Notes under the pieces: model-generated | The model's input: only the letters and a program-made list of their open reading frames with translations | The model's database searches: none | What the model was told of the DNA's origin: nothing | Origin: Botryotinia globosa | Lineage: Eukaryota; Ascomycota; Leotiomycetes; Helotiales; Sclerotiniaceae | Length of the DNA stretch: 64,000 nucleotides | Direction: 5' to 3' | Assembly: GCA_014898425.1 (NCBI GenBank) | Contig: RCSZ01000014.1 | Location: forward strand, 620,001 to 684,000 | Part shown: positions 35,803-47,394 of the stretch, piece by piece | How the letters are laid out: each line of letters opens with the position of its first letter | Numbering within the stretch: the first letter of the stretch is position 1 | Made by a program: the position numbers and the translations under genes

Positions 35803-36937
35803 TTATCGATTACCCCTTGCGCCAGCTGGGGCATCCGTTCTTCTACGTTTCAATACAGTCCCCATTGCATCTCTCACCTCCGGATCGGACCTTATAGTGT
35901 TTTGTACAAGCCATTCTTTGACTTTCCCCTTTACATCATTCATCGCCTGTGGATCATTGACGAATGGAATCATTTCTAATGCGTGAAGTCGAGACGCATC
36001 GACCTCTGCAGCTTTTGCAGCTTGTTCTAATCGATCAAGTTGCTGCTTCAGCACAGTTTCTGGGGTTCCATTTTGCGGAGCTGTGGGTGGCTGTAACAAT
36101 GGGCCAAGCTGGGAAAACGCAATGTATAATGTGAGACTCGCTTTCCGAGCGAGTTGTATTAATTGAAATGGAAGATAGGGCGGATGTGATGTGAATTTCG
36201 TGAGGATTGGATTTAGTATGTTTGTTGCAATAACGGGGAAGTATGGACGCGAAACTGTGTGCAGTTCAAATACGCAGAGCATAATTATGGTGATCCAGCG
36301 CCAGTATTTGCCCCAGTCTAAATAGCCAGCAAGGCTCAATCCATACATGAATATCCCAGCGATGCCGTAATAGGGCGCGATTGTCTGCATGCCATGGGCA
36401 AGGTAGTCTCTGATTGTTGAACAATGTTGCCATCCTATTACTTCTGGTCCGAATCTTTCGTATGCGAATCGTTTCGCGGGGTTAAGAAGTGTGTCTTGTG
36501 CCAATTTCAAATGGACAAAGTAACCCTCAGAGGAAGGGGAAGATGATGAAACTTTGTCAGGATGATGAATGGCTGCCAGCCGCCTGAATCTTGATTTAAT
36601 TTCTCGTTCAGTCGCCGAATGAGGGACTCCCAGATCTTGGTAAAAATCTCTTGCTTTGCGAATATCCCAGTCGGCTTCGTAGATTGTGTATAGGAGATAT
36701 GTAGATATGACTAATATGTTTATGCGCCGGCGATGTAGGACCCATTTTGGGGAACCAGGTTGAGGTTTTGGATCGCCAACACGTATTGTCAGTCCGTACC
36801 ATAAAGTTTGGACCCAACCCGTAACCAACTGGAGAATCGTGTTAGGAGGCACTATGTGGATTGCATGGTGGTATTAGGGGACAACTTACATTAGGGAGGA
36901 AGGTCCAGCCAGCTAAGGAAAGAAGATTATTAGACAT
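35803..36937 (-). CDS. erj5: Membrane-anchored J-domain co-chaperone (ERJ5-like)
   Basis: Two exons read leftward, 36937-36890 and 36828-35803, give 357 residues. The start MSNNLLSLAGWTFLPN joins LVTGWVQTLWYGLTIRVGDP, giving an N-terminal hydrophobic signal or anchor. A second hydrophobic stretch, RINILVISTYLLYTIYE, precedes a J domain at about residues 77-150 (DFYQDLGVPHSATEREIKSR) with the essential HPD at about 105-107. Further membrane segments follow (GIAGIFMYGLSLAGYL, WITIIMLCVFELHTVS), then a helical tail ending in KRRRTDAPAGARGNR. This order matches fungal ER J-proteins related to Erj5, which stimulate Hsp70 in ER folding. An alternative acceptor 31 bases upstream (CACATAG) breaks the frame. 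The gene shares a 270 bp divergent promoter with rpa43. Confidence 0.82.
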
Positions 36938-37207
36938 CTCTTAGAACTCTGCCCTCTCCGTTATTGTATTTTCAGGATATAGAAGACATGGACTTGCAAA
37001 AGAAGAGAAAACTGTAGTTCCTTGTGTAGGTTTTATGTATTGGAAATGTATCCCAATCGGCAAGAGTAAAGCCACTTATCCTTTGTTTACGACAAAAGGC
37101 TTATCTTATCGGAAAACGCTAGCGGCCGCAGCAAAAGTTTCTGGGGGAGACATTCACGAAAAAAATCAATAGCCTTGAAAGTTAATAACAACAGAAGGTC
37201 AATTGAA
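36938..37207. promoter_or_regulatory. Bidirectional promoter between erj5 and rpa43
   Basis: Only 270 bp separate the two outward-facing start codons, so a shared promoter is very likely. It contains a G/C-rich patch, GCTAGCGGCCGC, at about 37119-37130. Confidence 0.6.
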
Positions 37208-38167
37208 ATGCCTTCACAATCAACAATCGCCGGGGCTTCTCCCAAAAAACATAAGAGCAAGTCGGAAAAGAAGCACAAATCAACAGATAGCGAGAAAAAG
37301 CGAAAACGTGAGAATGGGGAAGAAGGACATCGATCGAAGAAACACAGATCCGAGAAGACTGCTACACTTAGTTCCTCCTCGATACAGCAACCAGCTGAAG
37401 TATCGCCATTCCATTTACAGACATCTTCCATCTTTTTGCCCTTAGCACCAGTATCTCAGAAATTCCCCCTCGAAGGTTTATGCGCCGAACACCTTTCTCC
37501 ACTCATTCTCACATATTATCCCCCATTTAATGGAGTTATTCTTTCCTACAGCAACCCACGATTCGCCGAAAAAGCCTTTGGTAACGATGGAGATTCTACT
37601 CTTTTACAAAACTTGGACGAATATGCGGTCAGTTGGGCTTGGGTGACTGCTGAGTTTCTACTCTTCAAACCGGAAAAGGGAGCTTGGTTAGAGGGTTATA
37701 TCAATTTACAAAATGAAGGGCATCTTGGTTTAGTCTGTTGGAATCTTTTCAATGCAAGTATCGAGAGGGCAAGATTGCCAAAAGAATGGAGATGGGTCGG
37801 TGTAGAGGACCAAGAGAAGGATGCGGAAGCCGAAGCTGAAGAAGGCGCAACATACGCTGAAGATGGAATTGGCTATTATGTGGATGGAGAGGGCAAGAAA
37901 ATTGAGGGCACCGTGAAATTCCGAGTCAAGGAGATTGAATCAAATCATGATAAGGAGAGAGGGTTCTTGACAATTGACGGAACTATGCTAGATGAGGAGG
38001 CTGAGATGCGATTGTTGGAAACCGAACAGGACAGAGTTGGAAATAAAGACAGCGCCGGTAGACGTCTAGGTGGTGCAAAAGCTCTTGGTGCAACTAGCTT
38101 AGGAGTAACCGTTGAACCGTCTGCCACGGAAGTGGATACAGGGAAGAAACACAGACGAAGAGATTGA
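37208..38167 (+). CDS. rpa43: DNA-directed RNA polymerase I subunit RPA43
   Basis: An intronless gene of 319 residues. The N-terminal 60 residues are very basic (SPKKHKSKSEKKHK, KRKRENGEEGHRSKKHR) and probably nuclear or nucleolar targeting. The core has the A43/Rpb7-like fold: SSIFLPLAPVSQKFPLEGLC, HLSPLILTYYPPFNGVILSY, then an S1-like OB region, FLLFKPEKGAWLEGYINLQN and HLGLVCWNLFNASIERARLP, which is a strong family signature. A43 pairs with A14-type partners to form the Pol I stalk and contacts the initiation factor Rrn3. The C-terminus is acidic, then basic (GKKHRRRD). The frame is open upstream of 37208, but only with a TTG, so this ATG is the start. Confidence 0.92.
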   Translation: MPSQSTIAGASPKKHKSKSEKKHKSTDSEKKRKRENGEEGHRSKKHRSEKTATLSSSSIQQPAEVSPFHLQTSSIFLPLAPVSQKFPLEGLCAEHLSPLILTYYPPFNGVILSYSNPRFAEKAFGNDGDSTLLQNLDEYAVSWAWVTAEFLLFKPEKGAWLEGYINLQNEGHLGLVCWNLFNASIERARLPKEWRWVGVEDQEKDAEAEAEEGATYAEDGIGYYVDGEGKKIEGTVKFRVKEIESNHDKERGFLTIDGTMLDEEAEMRLLETEQDRVGNKDSAGRRLGGAKALGATSLGVTVEPSATEVDTGKKHRRRD

Positions 38168-38583
38168 GGTGTTCTCTGAGCATTATATGGCGTTAGTGGA
38201 TACCAGGGTTCTTCTTAATGATATTATCTTAGCTAAAACTCACGCGTGATGCACTCTATGTGTATTTACCAGTTTATACAAGCCCTAAAATATGTACCGG
38301 TACAGCATGTGAAAGTTTTTTAATATTGAATGGCTCGTTTAAAGACACCAGAAACGATATCAGAAAGGTATTTTCTTGCACTTATAGCGTCAGGCAAATG
38401 AATATCTAATTTTGGCACGTGATTGCCCGTATACCGTACCTTCTTTTTTATCTTTGGAATTCGCGAAACTATTTTCGCGTCATACGCCGTGCTTTCTTCC
38501 CCACACCTTCTTTGCATTTCCTAGCTAGGTAAGTCTTAGAAGCTTCAAACGGGTCGGATCGATTTACATTCCTCATCGCCGAC
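38168..38583 (+). promoter_or_regulatory. Intergenic region upstream of the coilin-like gene
   Basis: A 416 bp spacer holding the 3' end of rpa43 and the promoter of the next gene. CCTAGCTAGGTA at 38520-38531 is another member of the recurring palindrome family, about 55 bp before the start codon. Confidence 0.45.
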
Positions 38584-41500
38584 ATGAGACTACGTTTAAA
38601 TGTGCGCAGGCACAATCTTCCTGACTGTCCCATCATCTGGGATGTCAATACCTCAACATCTGCACCTACAGTGTCAGAATTACTAAATGAAATTAATGAT
38701 GTAATTCCAATCGAATCTACAGAATGGGGGATGGAGGATTATGCTGTTGAGGTGAAGGGGAAGGGAGGGCTTAACTATGAATGTTTACACTTTCAGCCTG
38801 TTGACAAAGTAATGAAGGAAGAAGATGAAGTAATGTGAGTTTGAGCTTGCATTCATTACACATTTGCGAGAAATGTATACTAATAAATTATTCTTTAGCA
38901 TTCGCCCACTTCTTACTAATGATCTGCGAGCGCGAAGAATATCTGGAAGGCACCAAATTTCGGCGGATGGGAGACATTTGGTTGACGGCGTTGCGTTCGG
39001 AAGACCTATGTTAAGGAGACCAATAAACCGCCCAGCAATTGAGATCCCCCCTCGCAAACGACGCAGAATTACAATCGATGAAGACGAGGATTCAGAGGAC
39101 GCCGAAGATGAGCCAGCAGCTAAAAGAATTGCTTTCCGACCAGAAGTTGACGAAGACGAAGACGATGAAGACGACGATGATTTTGAGCCAAATGCAGACA
39201 ATTACGAGGATGAGGAAGAAGAAGAGGAAGAAAGCGACGAGGAAGTCGCGGGTAAAGAAAGTCGAAAATCAGTTATTCATGCAGATTTTGAGGATGATGA
39301 TGAAGAGAGTGATGAGGAGGTTGAGAACACAGACGACCGACAACTCGTCCTCCATGCAGATTTTGAAGATGATGACAACGAAGACTTTGAGCCAGGAATG
39401 GAGGAGCAAAATCCGGAGGATGAGGACGAAGATTTTGAGGGGTTTCAAGATGACCAGCCAAACTCGACCGCTCCCGACAATGAAACGGAAAAATCAGGCG
39501 ATGTTGACGAGCTATCTGCTGCCGACAGGGCTGTCCTTTCAAGTATCAAGAACCCATCAACAAGAGCAAAAATTTGCAAATTGCATACTGCTTTTCCCAA
39601 CGCCTCCATGTCCGTTGTCAACTTTGTCCTAAAGGGTTCTGATGGAGACATATCCCACGCCTATGAGGCTCTGGTTCGAGGATACGTTCCTGCTAAGCCG
39701 AAGAGCTCTATCTTACAATCATCTCCTAATCAGCCCAAATCACCGAAGGTCTCGTCTAAATCCAAAGTCTCTAAAGGCAGTGAAGCAGGAATCACGTCCA
39801 AGCAAAATGATCCGGCGTCAACTAATAAGATGAATTTAGACGATGAAGAATCCGGTTCGGAGGAGGAGGAGGAAGAAGAAGATGCATTACTTCAACACTA
39901 TGATCAGCACGGTTTGCCGCCAGGTTCAATTGCTTCAGGCAAAGCATTATCCTATATGGCTGAAGCTATAGAGCGTGCTCCCGACTCAAAGCCAAAACAT
40001 ACCAAGTTTGAAACCGGTCCTGCAGCCATATCTACTAGTAATGGTAACACTTTTGCAGGTAGAGATTTGAGCAGCGGGCTTACCTCTACACCAGCAATAG
40101 ATCTTAAGCCGAATGATGATGAAATATCTATTGATAGTGACGATTCCTCAGAATCGTCTTCCGAAGCTGATTCAAGCAGCAGTAGTGATGATAGCGATGA
40201 TTCATCCAGCGGAGACGATTCTAGTGAGGCTGCTGACGCATCATCCTCATCGTCTGATAGTGACAGTGATAGCGATTCTTCGAGTGATGATGAAGCACCG
40301 GAAGTTAAATCGAGTAAACAGGCTGCGCCAGTGTTTGAAGCTGCTAAGCAAGAACCTAACCCATCTACCGACAAACTTGTTCCAAAATCACGAGTTCCTG
40401 TGCCTCCTAGACAGGGCAAGAAAGCAACGCACTCCAGGAATCAGCGTCGTAAACAGGGTATTGCTCTTGCCAGGCTGAAAGAGCGAGGAATTCTTCCAGA
40501 GGACACTAAAGTATCTGAATTCAATCAGCTAGAAGTCAATGAGAGCACTTCTCCCGAAGACGCATCTGGAGCGCTAGCAGTATTGAGAGCCAACGCCAAC
40601 TCCGTCGAAATTCAGAATGGAACAAAAAAAGCACTCTCCGAAGCTGACGAGTTCGAGGCGCGGCGACGTGAATTGCTTGCGTCTCTTGCGTCCGGTGGTA
40701 TCGAGGTGTCTCCAACAACTGGCAAAACTGTGGTTGATACTATGGATGTCGATGTTCCAGAAATGGTAAGCGGTGCTCCTAAAACTGGAAAAGATACATC
40801 CGAGAACCCCACTGAAGATTCCGATGTCATCAACGTGGATCCACAAGAGGATTTTGACTCCACGCCAACAAGTGCAAATCATGGATCCAAGTCACGACGA
40901 GCGAAGTTAGACGTGGGTGCCGGTCGTCGATTATTGTTTGGTGCACTTGGTATGAAGAATCCTAAGACGAAGAAGGACGAGGACAAGCTTCGTAATGACT
41001 TGATGAAAGATGTCCGTGTTTCTAAAACTGTCAATCCGCCTGAAGAAGTTCCCGCCCAGCAGACTGACATTCTCGCTGTTGATAACGATGGATGGAGAGA
41101 TAAGGTTGCTGTCTATCGAGCGGTCGAATGTTGTCAGGATGGTGTTGTATTGAGCGAGCCACCGTTTCCATTCGTTCAGCGATGGGATCCTCAACAGCAA
41201 AATAATAGAGGTGGCAAGACGAAGAATCAGGCGCAAGGGCACAATGAAGATTCACAAGGTTCGAAAAAACGAAAGCGACGCAATGGAAAGCAAAACTACT
41301 CTGAAGAACAGGAGGAGTATTTTGACGAATCATACCAGCCAAGCTACGAGGAAGATGTCACGGAGACACAATCGACGGAGCCGCCAGCGAGACAGGTTGA
41401 TAGTGCGGAGCTGAGGACTGAAATGGGAGATCCTGTCCAAGAAACCCCTGATCTAGTCGAACTCCCAGAAGATCCAGCTAGCCTGCCAAATCTAGAACTA

Positions 41501-43366
41501 AACACGGTACAATCTGGGATGATCATTGCCTTCAAGCAAATGCTTATGGACGAATCTACAAAATGGCAACCACAAATTTCAGCTTATCGTACAGCCTCCG
41601 TTCTTTCCGTCGACGACAACGGTGATATCACAGTTTCTTTGGCAAGAAGAGACAGAGATTACCCAGTGAAGCATTACGACGAAAATGGAGAGAGGATTTG
41701 GGGAAAGTTTGAAATGCCTAATGAAGAAGAGGATGAAGAGGAAGAGGACAATGGAGAAATGATCATCACCTTCTACGAGCTTGTCGAACCGAAGATTGTC
41801 GCCCCTGCCCCAGTAAGCCTGTCTACCGAAATCTCCAAAAATGGCATGGCGACTGATGAATCCGTGACTTTAAGCAACGAAAATATAGATGAAACACAAT
41901 GCTCCCATGTCACAGAGACGCAGTATTATGACACAGACCCACCAGCTCCTACCGAAACTGCAGATATGATCAGTACGCCACGTAATTCGAAGCTAGAGTA
42001 TCTGCAAGCTGAAGCATTACCGCAATCAATCACTGATAGTGCCAAGGAAAATATTTCACATCTTATCAAGGAAGCTGGTTTTCGCTCTAACGTACCCTCC
42101 TCCATAGTCCGAGATTTTGGTCTCAACGATTTGGAAAAGGGTGAAGAAGCGCTTAAGCACGATGGAATGGATGAAATTGACGAAACTTCGTTTTCGCCAA
42201 AATTCAATGGTTTCGGTTCGAGCTCGCCGACCCGACAACCACAGTCAATCACTTCTCCTGACAGGCAACAATCAAGTTGGCACACTGTAGGGTCTCAAGA
42301 ACCTTCAAGCGGTCGAAACCACGATAAACCGGAAGTGGCCGCAAATCAAGAAGCTGAATCAACTATTCCAAAGGACTTAACAACAAGAGTGCCACAAGTA
42401 ACTCCAAATGTACCCAGCATTCACACCAAGCCAAACACCAAGAAAGTCAATGTCAACAAGGCTCAGGCATCGTGGGAAGCCCTCCAGCCACGTAAAAATG
42501 CATCTAGTCCAGTTGAGACAGACCAAACACTTGACACGATTGAGGTAGATTGTAGAGCAGCAGACCCAAAGTTATCAGGGCAATCATCATTCGCAAGTTT
42601 GGTCACTGATCATGGACGGCAACCAGATTTCAGTTTTGAGAACATACGAAACCAGGAACTTCATGACGCCAAAACAGATGTTACAACAATGGATATGGCA
42701 ACACAGGATGGTGATGAGCCTGAACTTCCTCCACACCTATCACATTCGACTAGCAAACCTACTGAGGACGACGATAAGGACGTACCTCCATCGGATGATT
42801 TTCCAACTGTTGAAGAGTTTCTCAGCCAGCCTTCCCAGTGTTTGAAGAAGCCTGAGGAGAACGCTTCGCAGCCTCCTCCAAAAAAGCCGCAGACTGTCAC
42901 TAGGACGAGAAAGACATTGGCAGCATTCGACGATACGCAGTCTTCAGCAATCCCGGCAGATGATAAGAGTAAGAAAGCGTTCGTGGCATTTGATGATTCA
43001 GACTCAGAGTCGGATGCAGTGCAGGTGAAAGCCGAGCCTGAACCAAAGGGAGCTGAAATTAAACCAAAGAAGACCATTGCTGCATTTGATCCATCTTCTG
43101 ATGAAGAAGATCAGACCACGCCCAAAATTTCTAAAGCACCACAAAGTTCGCAATACATGGATCTGACCCTTTCAAGCGATGTAGAGCCCGAACCTGAGAA
43201 TGAGAAATTGAACGGCGAAGGCTCAAAGAGAGATGAAGATTTTGAGGCAGGATGGGGAGCAAAGACAAAAAGTAATTTGAGAGGATTGAAGAGACAAGGG
43301 AGTAATAGCTTGGGAGGTGCAACAAGCACTTCTCTGAACACGAAAACTTCCAGAAAAAGATTCTGA
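38584..43366 (+). CDS. Large coilin-like nuclear protein
   Basis: Two exons, 38584-38834 and 38899-43366, give 1572 residues. The N-terminal 90 residues (MRLRLNVRRHNLPDCPIIWD to YECLHFQPVDKVMKEEDEVI) resemble the self-association domain of coilin, the Cajal-body scaffold. Around residues 950-1050, GMIIAFKQML, a spaced ISAYRTASVLSVDDNGDI and MIITFYELVEPKIV match the atypical Tudor-like C-terminal domain of coilin in order and key words. Between them lie two acidic tracts (about 142-272 and 488-552, the second Ser/Asp repeats) and a CUE/UBA-like helical segment at about 288-348 (KICKLHTAFPNASMSVVNFV). A basic SRNQRRKQGIALARLKERGI segment and a conserved-looking GAGRRLLFGALGM also lie in between. 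The last 500 residues are disordered and carry three KK..AFD motifs. Animal coilin is about 580 residues, so this is much longer. It probably acts in nuclear snRNP bodies (inference). Confidence 0.75.
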
Positions 43367-44555
43367 GAATTTCAGATAGTGGAAAGTCAATCTCAAGATT
43401 CATTTCGAATGGTGTGCTGATTTAAGCAAATATTATTTGAGAGAGAGACGTAGCAGAGAGTTATACAGCAATTAGCAGGATAGTAAGGTACAACAGGTAG
43501 CTACAAAAATTAATACAATAACAGATAATTATTCTTGACTTATGTTTTTGCATTCTCTATATCATTGAAACCGTGTTTACATCGGACTTCATTCTACTTT
43601 CAAGTTGATTGTCTCTCCTAGTAAGTGCATAAAGGTGACGCATGTGTTTATTGCCAATATCTATTTTGAATTTTCTGCTCCTAACATTTCAGGAGTTATG
43701 TTCCTCCTTGATCTTCGCTTCCGTTATCAAACCTATTCAAATGATTCATTTTTCAATGTTCTTTTGATTTCTAGCCTAGTTGTATGAATTCTTTTTGTTT
43801 CGTTTCATCTCATCCTTGATGTATGCAAGACCTCGTTTGGTCGGTGTTCAGCCAAGGTGTTCAGCCAAGAACAATGCATTGGCTCTCGATCGTTCTTGAT
43901 TGCTGATAGGGCTTAGGATTCTTCTACTAGAACAGTTTCTACCCCTCTCCACTCATTCTTCTTTGAAGTTATATTTCTTGATTTCAAGATGAGAAAGGTT
44001 CATTCAGTGATACATTGATTCGCAAGTATGTGTTTAGTTATACCGAACACTGCATGATGTAATCTTACATCTCCATGCAATGCTGCGAATATATATGTCT
44101 TGTCGCAACATCTTTTCCGTTACTTTCGAATAGATATTCACGTATAAGATCTTGGATACCTCTTAGTAGAAGTTTTAGCTGTTCCTTATTCTCGAGTACA
44201 TATATTAAAGATACAAATTTTCCTGTTCTTAACGGTCGGTCCAATACGTCTACTTCCAAAGAGCCACCATATCACCCCGCGCCGCATATATACGGATTCT
44301 ACCCCGCCAGTCATCATTTGCATTTATCCAAACAATCCTGCTTTCGATCTCGAATCGCATACTCAGTCCTCGAAACTACCTTCTATTTCTCGACATTTCG
44401 ATTCCTAACTCAAAGTTTGAGTGTGAAACAAACAATCGTATATTTAAAAACACCCCGAGTCCGAAGTCCTCTCCAAGGCAGTCTGAAAGTTTAGACTTCC
44501 TGAAGTGCAGAATACGAGTCAGACCGAGTTCAAGACTCAGATACTTGGAGGGAAT
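43367..44555. other. Spacer before the small secreted protein gene
   Basis: No supported gene. The frame at 44075-44494 is unlikely to be coding (no domain, no signal peptide, no homologous character). A direct repeat, GGTGTTCAGCCAAG, occurs twice in tandem at about 43841-43869. The right part should be the promoter and leader of the next gene. Confidence 0.45.
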
Positions 44556-45174
44556 ATGAAAGCTATCTCACGACTCCTCGTCTGGAATTTCTTGCCTGTT
44601 ATTATCGCTTCGTTATTGTCGGCGCCTACTCCGGTTTTCACGGCTACAACTACTATTTCTGCATCGGAATCTTCATCGTCAAGTCCGTTCTTGGTTCGAA
44701 AAGATTGGAGGAATGGAAATCCTCGGGAAGGATTCCAAGCTTCTAAAGCGAGCGAAACGAGTCAAGAACATCCGTTAATCACAGCCGCGCCAAGTGCAGA
44801 AGAGATTCTGCTTCAGGAAAAATATCATCTGACTACTTATTGGAGTTGTGTTACGCTGCAGACTTTTGTTCATTGTGGATGGTATGTGTATTCTTTCCGT
44901 TGTGTGGGGGTGAGGAGTTGGATTGGAGATGAATTTGGGTTGGGATTATTGCGTTTGGGTTTTGGTTCTTGGGGGTTGAGAAGAAAAGAGAAACTAGGAG
45001 GCGGGATGTTGTTGGTTTGGAGTAGAGAGGAATAGATGCTAACTTGAGCTGACTAGGCACGAGCCGGTTCTTGCAGGAGGAACAGAGATTGCGGGAGCTT
45101 CTTGCGGATTATGTAATGCTGGGAAAGTGGCTTTGATGGCGGCGGGAGCTGTGATGGTTGCGGGCATTCTGTGA
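44556..45174 (+). CDS. Small predicted secreted or membrane-anchored Cys protein
   Basis: Two exons, 44556-44881 and 45057-45174, give 147 residues. The start MKAISRLLVWNFLPVIIASL followed by LSAPTPVFTA looks like a cleavable signal peptide. A Ser/Thr-rich spacer follows, then a compact Cys region across the splice: YWSCVTLQTFVHCGWHEPV and GTEIAGASCGLCNAG, with four cysteines. The end, KVALMAAGAVMVAGIL, is hydrophobic and could be a membrane or GPI-attachment signal. The intron has a perfect GCTAAC branch site, and the splice completes a Trp codon and keeps the frame, which supports it. I do not recognise the family by name. The size, signal and cysteines make it a candidate small secreted (effector-type) protein, by inference only. 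Confidence 0.65.
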
Positions 45175-45802
45175 TGAGAGATGAGAGTCAATGCTAGAAT
45201 GGGGTGGTTTTGTGGTAGGCGGCTGTTCTTTGGAGGGCAAGTGGTTGTGGAGGAAACGGTGAGATTTTCATATAGAGATATTGCTGAATGTGGAGCCGGG
45301 ATACTTCAATTTTGTGCGAATTAATGGGAGATTTGTTATATGCGGGGATTGCTGACTTGCAATGGAGTCATATTGTTTTCGGGTAGATGGTTGTGTAAAT
45401 ACTATATATGCAAAGCCGGCCGTGTTGGGCCATGATGATACTAATCGAATGTGACATTCCATTCTAAGAAATCACTTACCAAGATCTCTAGAGTTTATAA
45501 TGTCAGGATTAAATCTTCACGCAGATCATCTTAGTGGATTAATGAAAAAAATTGACTGAGAACTGGCATCTAGACCTCCCAAGCCATTGTGTGTGTCATA
45601 ACACTATTTGTATAAATTCTAGGGAAAAAGGGGATTTTTGCAATAGAAGAGAAATATAGACTGAAAGAAAATGTCTGAAAGTTGGCAAGACCTATGATTT
45701 TTCAGGGATACAGAATTGGAGGTATTATCCTCAGTCATTAGCGAACAGATCATTAGACTTCTCGCACGAATTTCTTTTGACAATTATATTTCTATAATAT
45801 GC
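45175..45802. other. Convergent spacer
   Basis: A spacer between the 3' ends of the secreted-protein and GH51 genes. No gene, RNA or repeat is seen. Confidence 0.45.
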
Positions 45803-47394
45803 TTAGGATCTCTCAAGTTCCCTATCACCCGCCCATGCCAACTTTCTCGTATCCAATCTCTCTCCCTCACCCCTCTTGACTTCCACAACTTTCTCTCCCG
45901 TTGCCCATCTCAGCATCGTAAGAGAGTGTTTTCCAAAAGTATATTTACCCTTCCCGTCCCATTTACTTTCCTCAATACCGACTTCCTCCTTCTCCGCAGT
46001 GTTTGTCACCTTAACATTATCTCCAGTGATAGTGAAAACCTCAACCTCACCCTTCACCCCCAATAAATGCGTCTCGAAATTCTCCTCCTCGCTCACATTC
46101 ACCACACACAAACTAATCACTCCATCCTCATCTATACTTCCCGCTACATCCAGCCAGCTCGCTCCTCCCTGTTCACCCACTACACTTCCCAACCACTTTG
46201 GTTCCTGGACCCCTTCGTACGCCCCACCTCTCACATGTAATCCCAGAGTCCATCCGCGCATATACTTACTATATAGCCATAACGGCCACCAAGTCGTTTG
46301 TTTAATAATCCCATCTGTACTTGTCATCAATGGAGAAATGACATTGACGCTCTGTGCCAAATTTGCCATCCCCACATACCGACTCTGTCGAATAAAAACA
46401 TTCAACCATACACCGACGGCTAGAGCATCGCTTAGAGTATATTTTTCTTCGGCGCCCTCTTCTCCGGGTGCACGTAATGGATCCCATACGTTCCATTCGT
46501 CGAAGCAGATTTTGGGGACAGGTACTGAGGGAGGGATCTTGGCTTGGATGCGTGCGATTTGGATGAGGGAGGCGGCGGATTCAATGGCGGTTTCTGCCTG
46601 CAGGGGTGAAAGGGCGTTGGGGAGATGTTGGGATGAGGTGCTGTAGATGTGGATACTGTGCATGGTTATGTGGTGAATATTGGGTAGTAGCACGGTAAGA
46701 TCCCAGGGGGAGAGACCTGTTTCACCACAGAGAATGAGCTGAAGGGATGGGTCGAGGAGATGGAGAGCTTTGGACCATTGAAGGGCTTTTTTGGCGCTGG
46801 ATTTATTTAGCATTGGTTTCTTGGGGTGGGAGATTCAACGTACTAGTCTTCAGCAGTCATTTGCTCAACTTGCCACGGTCCCCAAACTTCGTTCCCTAGT
46901 GCCCAGTACTTGATATTGTATGGTTCTTCATGTCCATTCTTTCTTCGAAGATTGGCATAGTAGGTATTTCGAGTACCGTTGCAATACTCCACCCATGCCA
47001 ATGCTTCGGTCAATGTTCCTGTTCCCATATTGAGACAGAAATAGGGCTCGACTCGTTTTTCCTTTCCTTCTGAGAGAACACTGAGATAATGCATGAATTC
47101 ATCAGTTCCTGGATACTGTTAGCTTCCGAGCTCAAGCGAAAAAAAAAGAGAAGAACAAGTACCAAATTCATTCGTCTCAGTTCCTAACCAGGCAAGTTCA
47201 GGTCGAGCAGGTCGATTTTCTCTAGGCCCGATGCCATCTTCCCAGTGATATGTAGCGATGAAGTTTCCACCAGGGTAGCGAATCACAGGAATATCGAGTT
47301 CGCGGAGCGCACCGAGGACATCCGTACGGTAACCATGTTTGTCGGAGAGAGGGTTACCAGGATCGTATATTCCACCGTAAATGCAACGGCCCAT
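45803..47394 (-). CDS. Intracellular-type alpha-L-arabinofuranosidase, GH51 (5' end unresolved)
   Basis: Three exons read leftward, 47394-47163, 47108-46844 and 46796-45803, encode 496 residues from MGRCIYGGIYDPGNPLSDKH to the stop. The family hydrolyses terminal alpha-L-arabinofuranosyl groups of arabinan and arabinoxylan oligosaccharides. The acid/base Glu is in KYWALGNEVWGPWQVEQM and the nucleophile Glu in ICFDEWNVWDP. RYPGGNFIATYHWEDGIGP and ANLAQSVNVISPLM are also family hallmarks. No secretion signal is visible and the length suits the intracellular clade. In relatives, about 15-35 residues including a YSGF(T)EH segment precede MGRC. I could not find a clean first exon for them upstream, so the given start at 47394 is a boundary, not a claimed start codon. 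Introns are 54 and 47 bp. Confidence 0.88.

Noticed and set aside
39039..39632. 197-residue frame inside the coilin-like gene
   Set aside because: A frame-shifted shadow of the acidic tract, made of Met/Lys/Arg repeats.
44075..44494. 139-residue frame before the small secreted protein gene
   Set aside because: It has no domain, signal or composition typical of protein and overlaps the probable promoter and leader. It is probably a chance frame.
45876..46646. 256-residue plus-strand frame
   Set aside because: It lies wholly antisense to the GH51 catalytic exon, which carries the real domain evidence.
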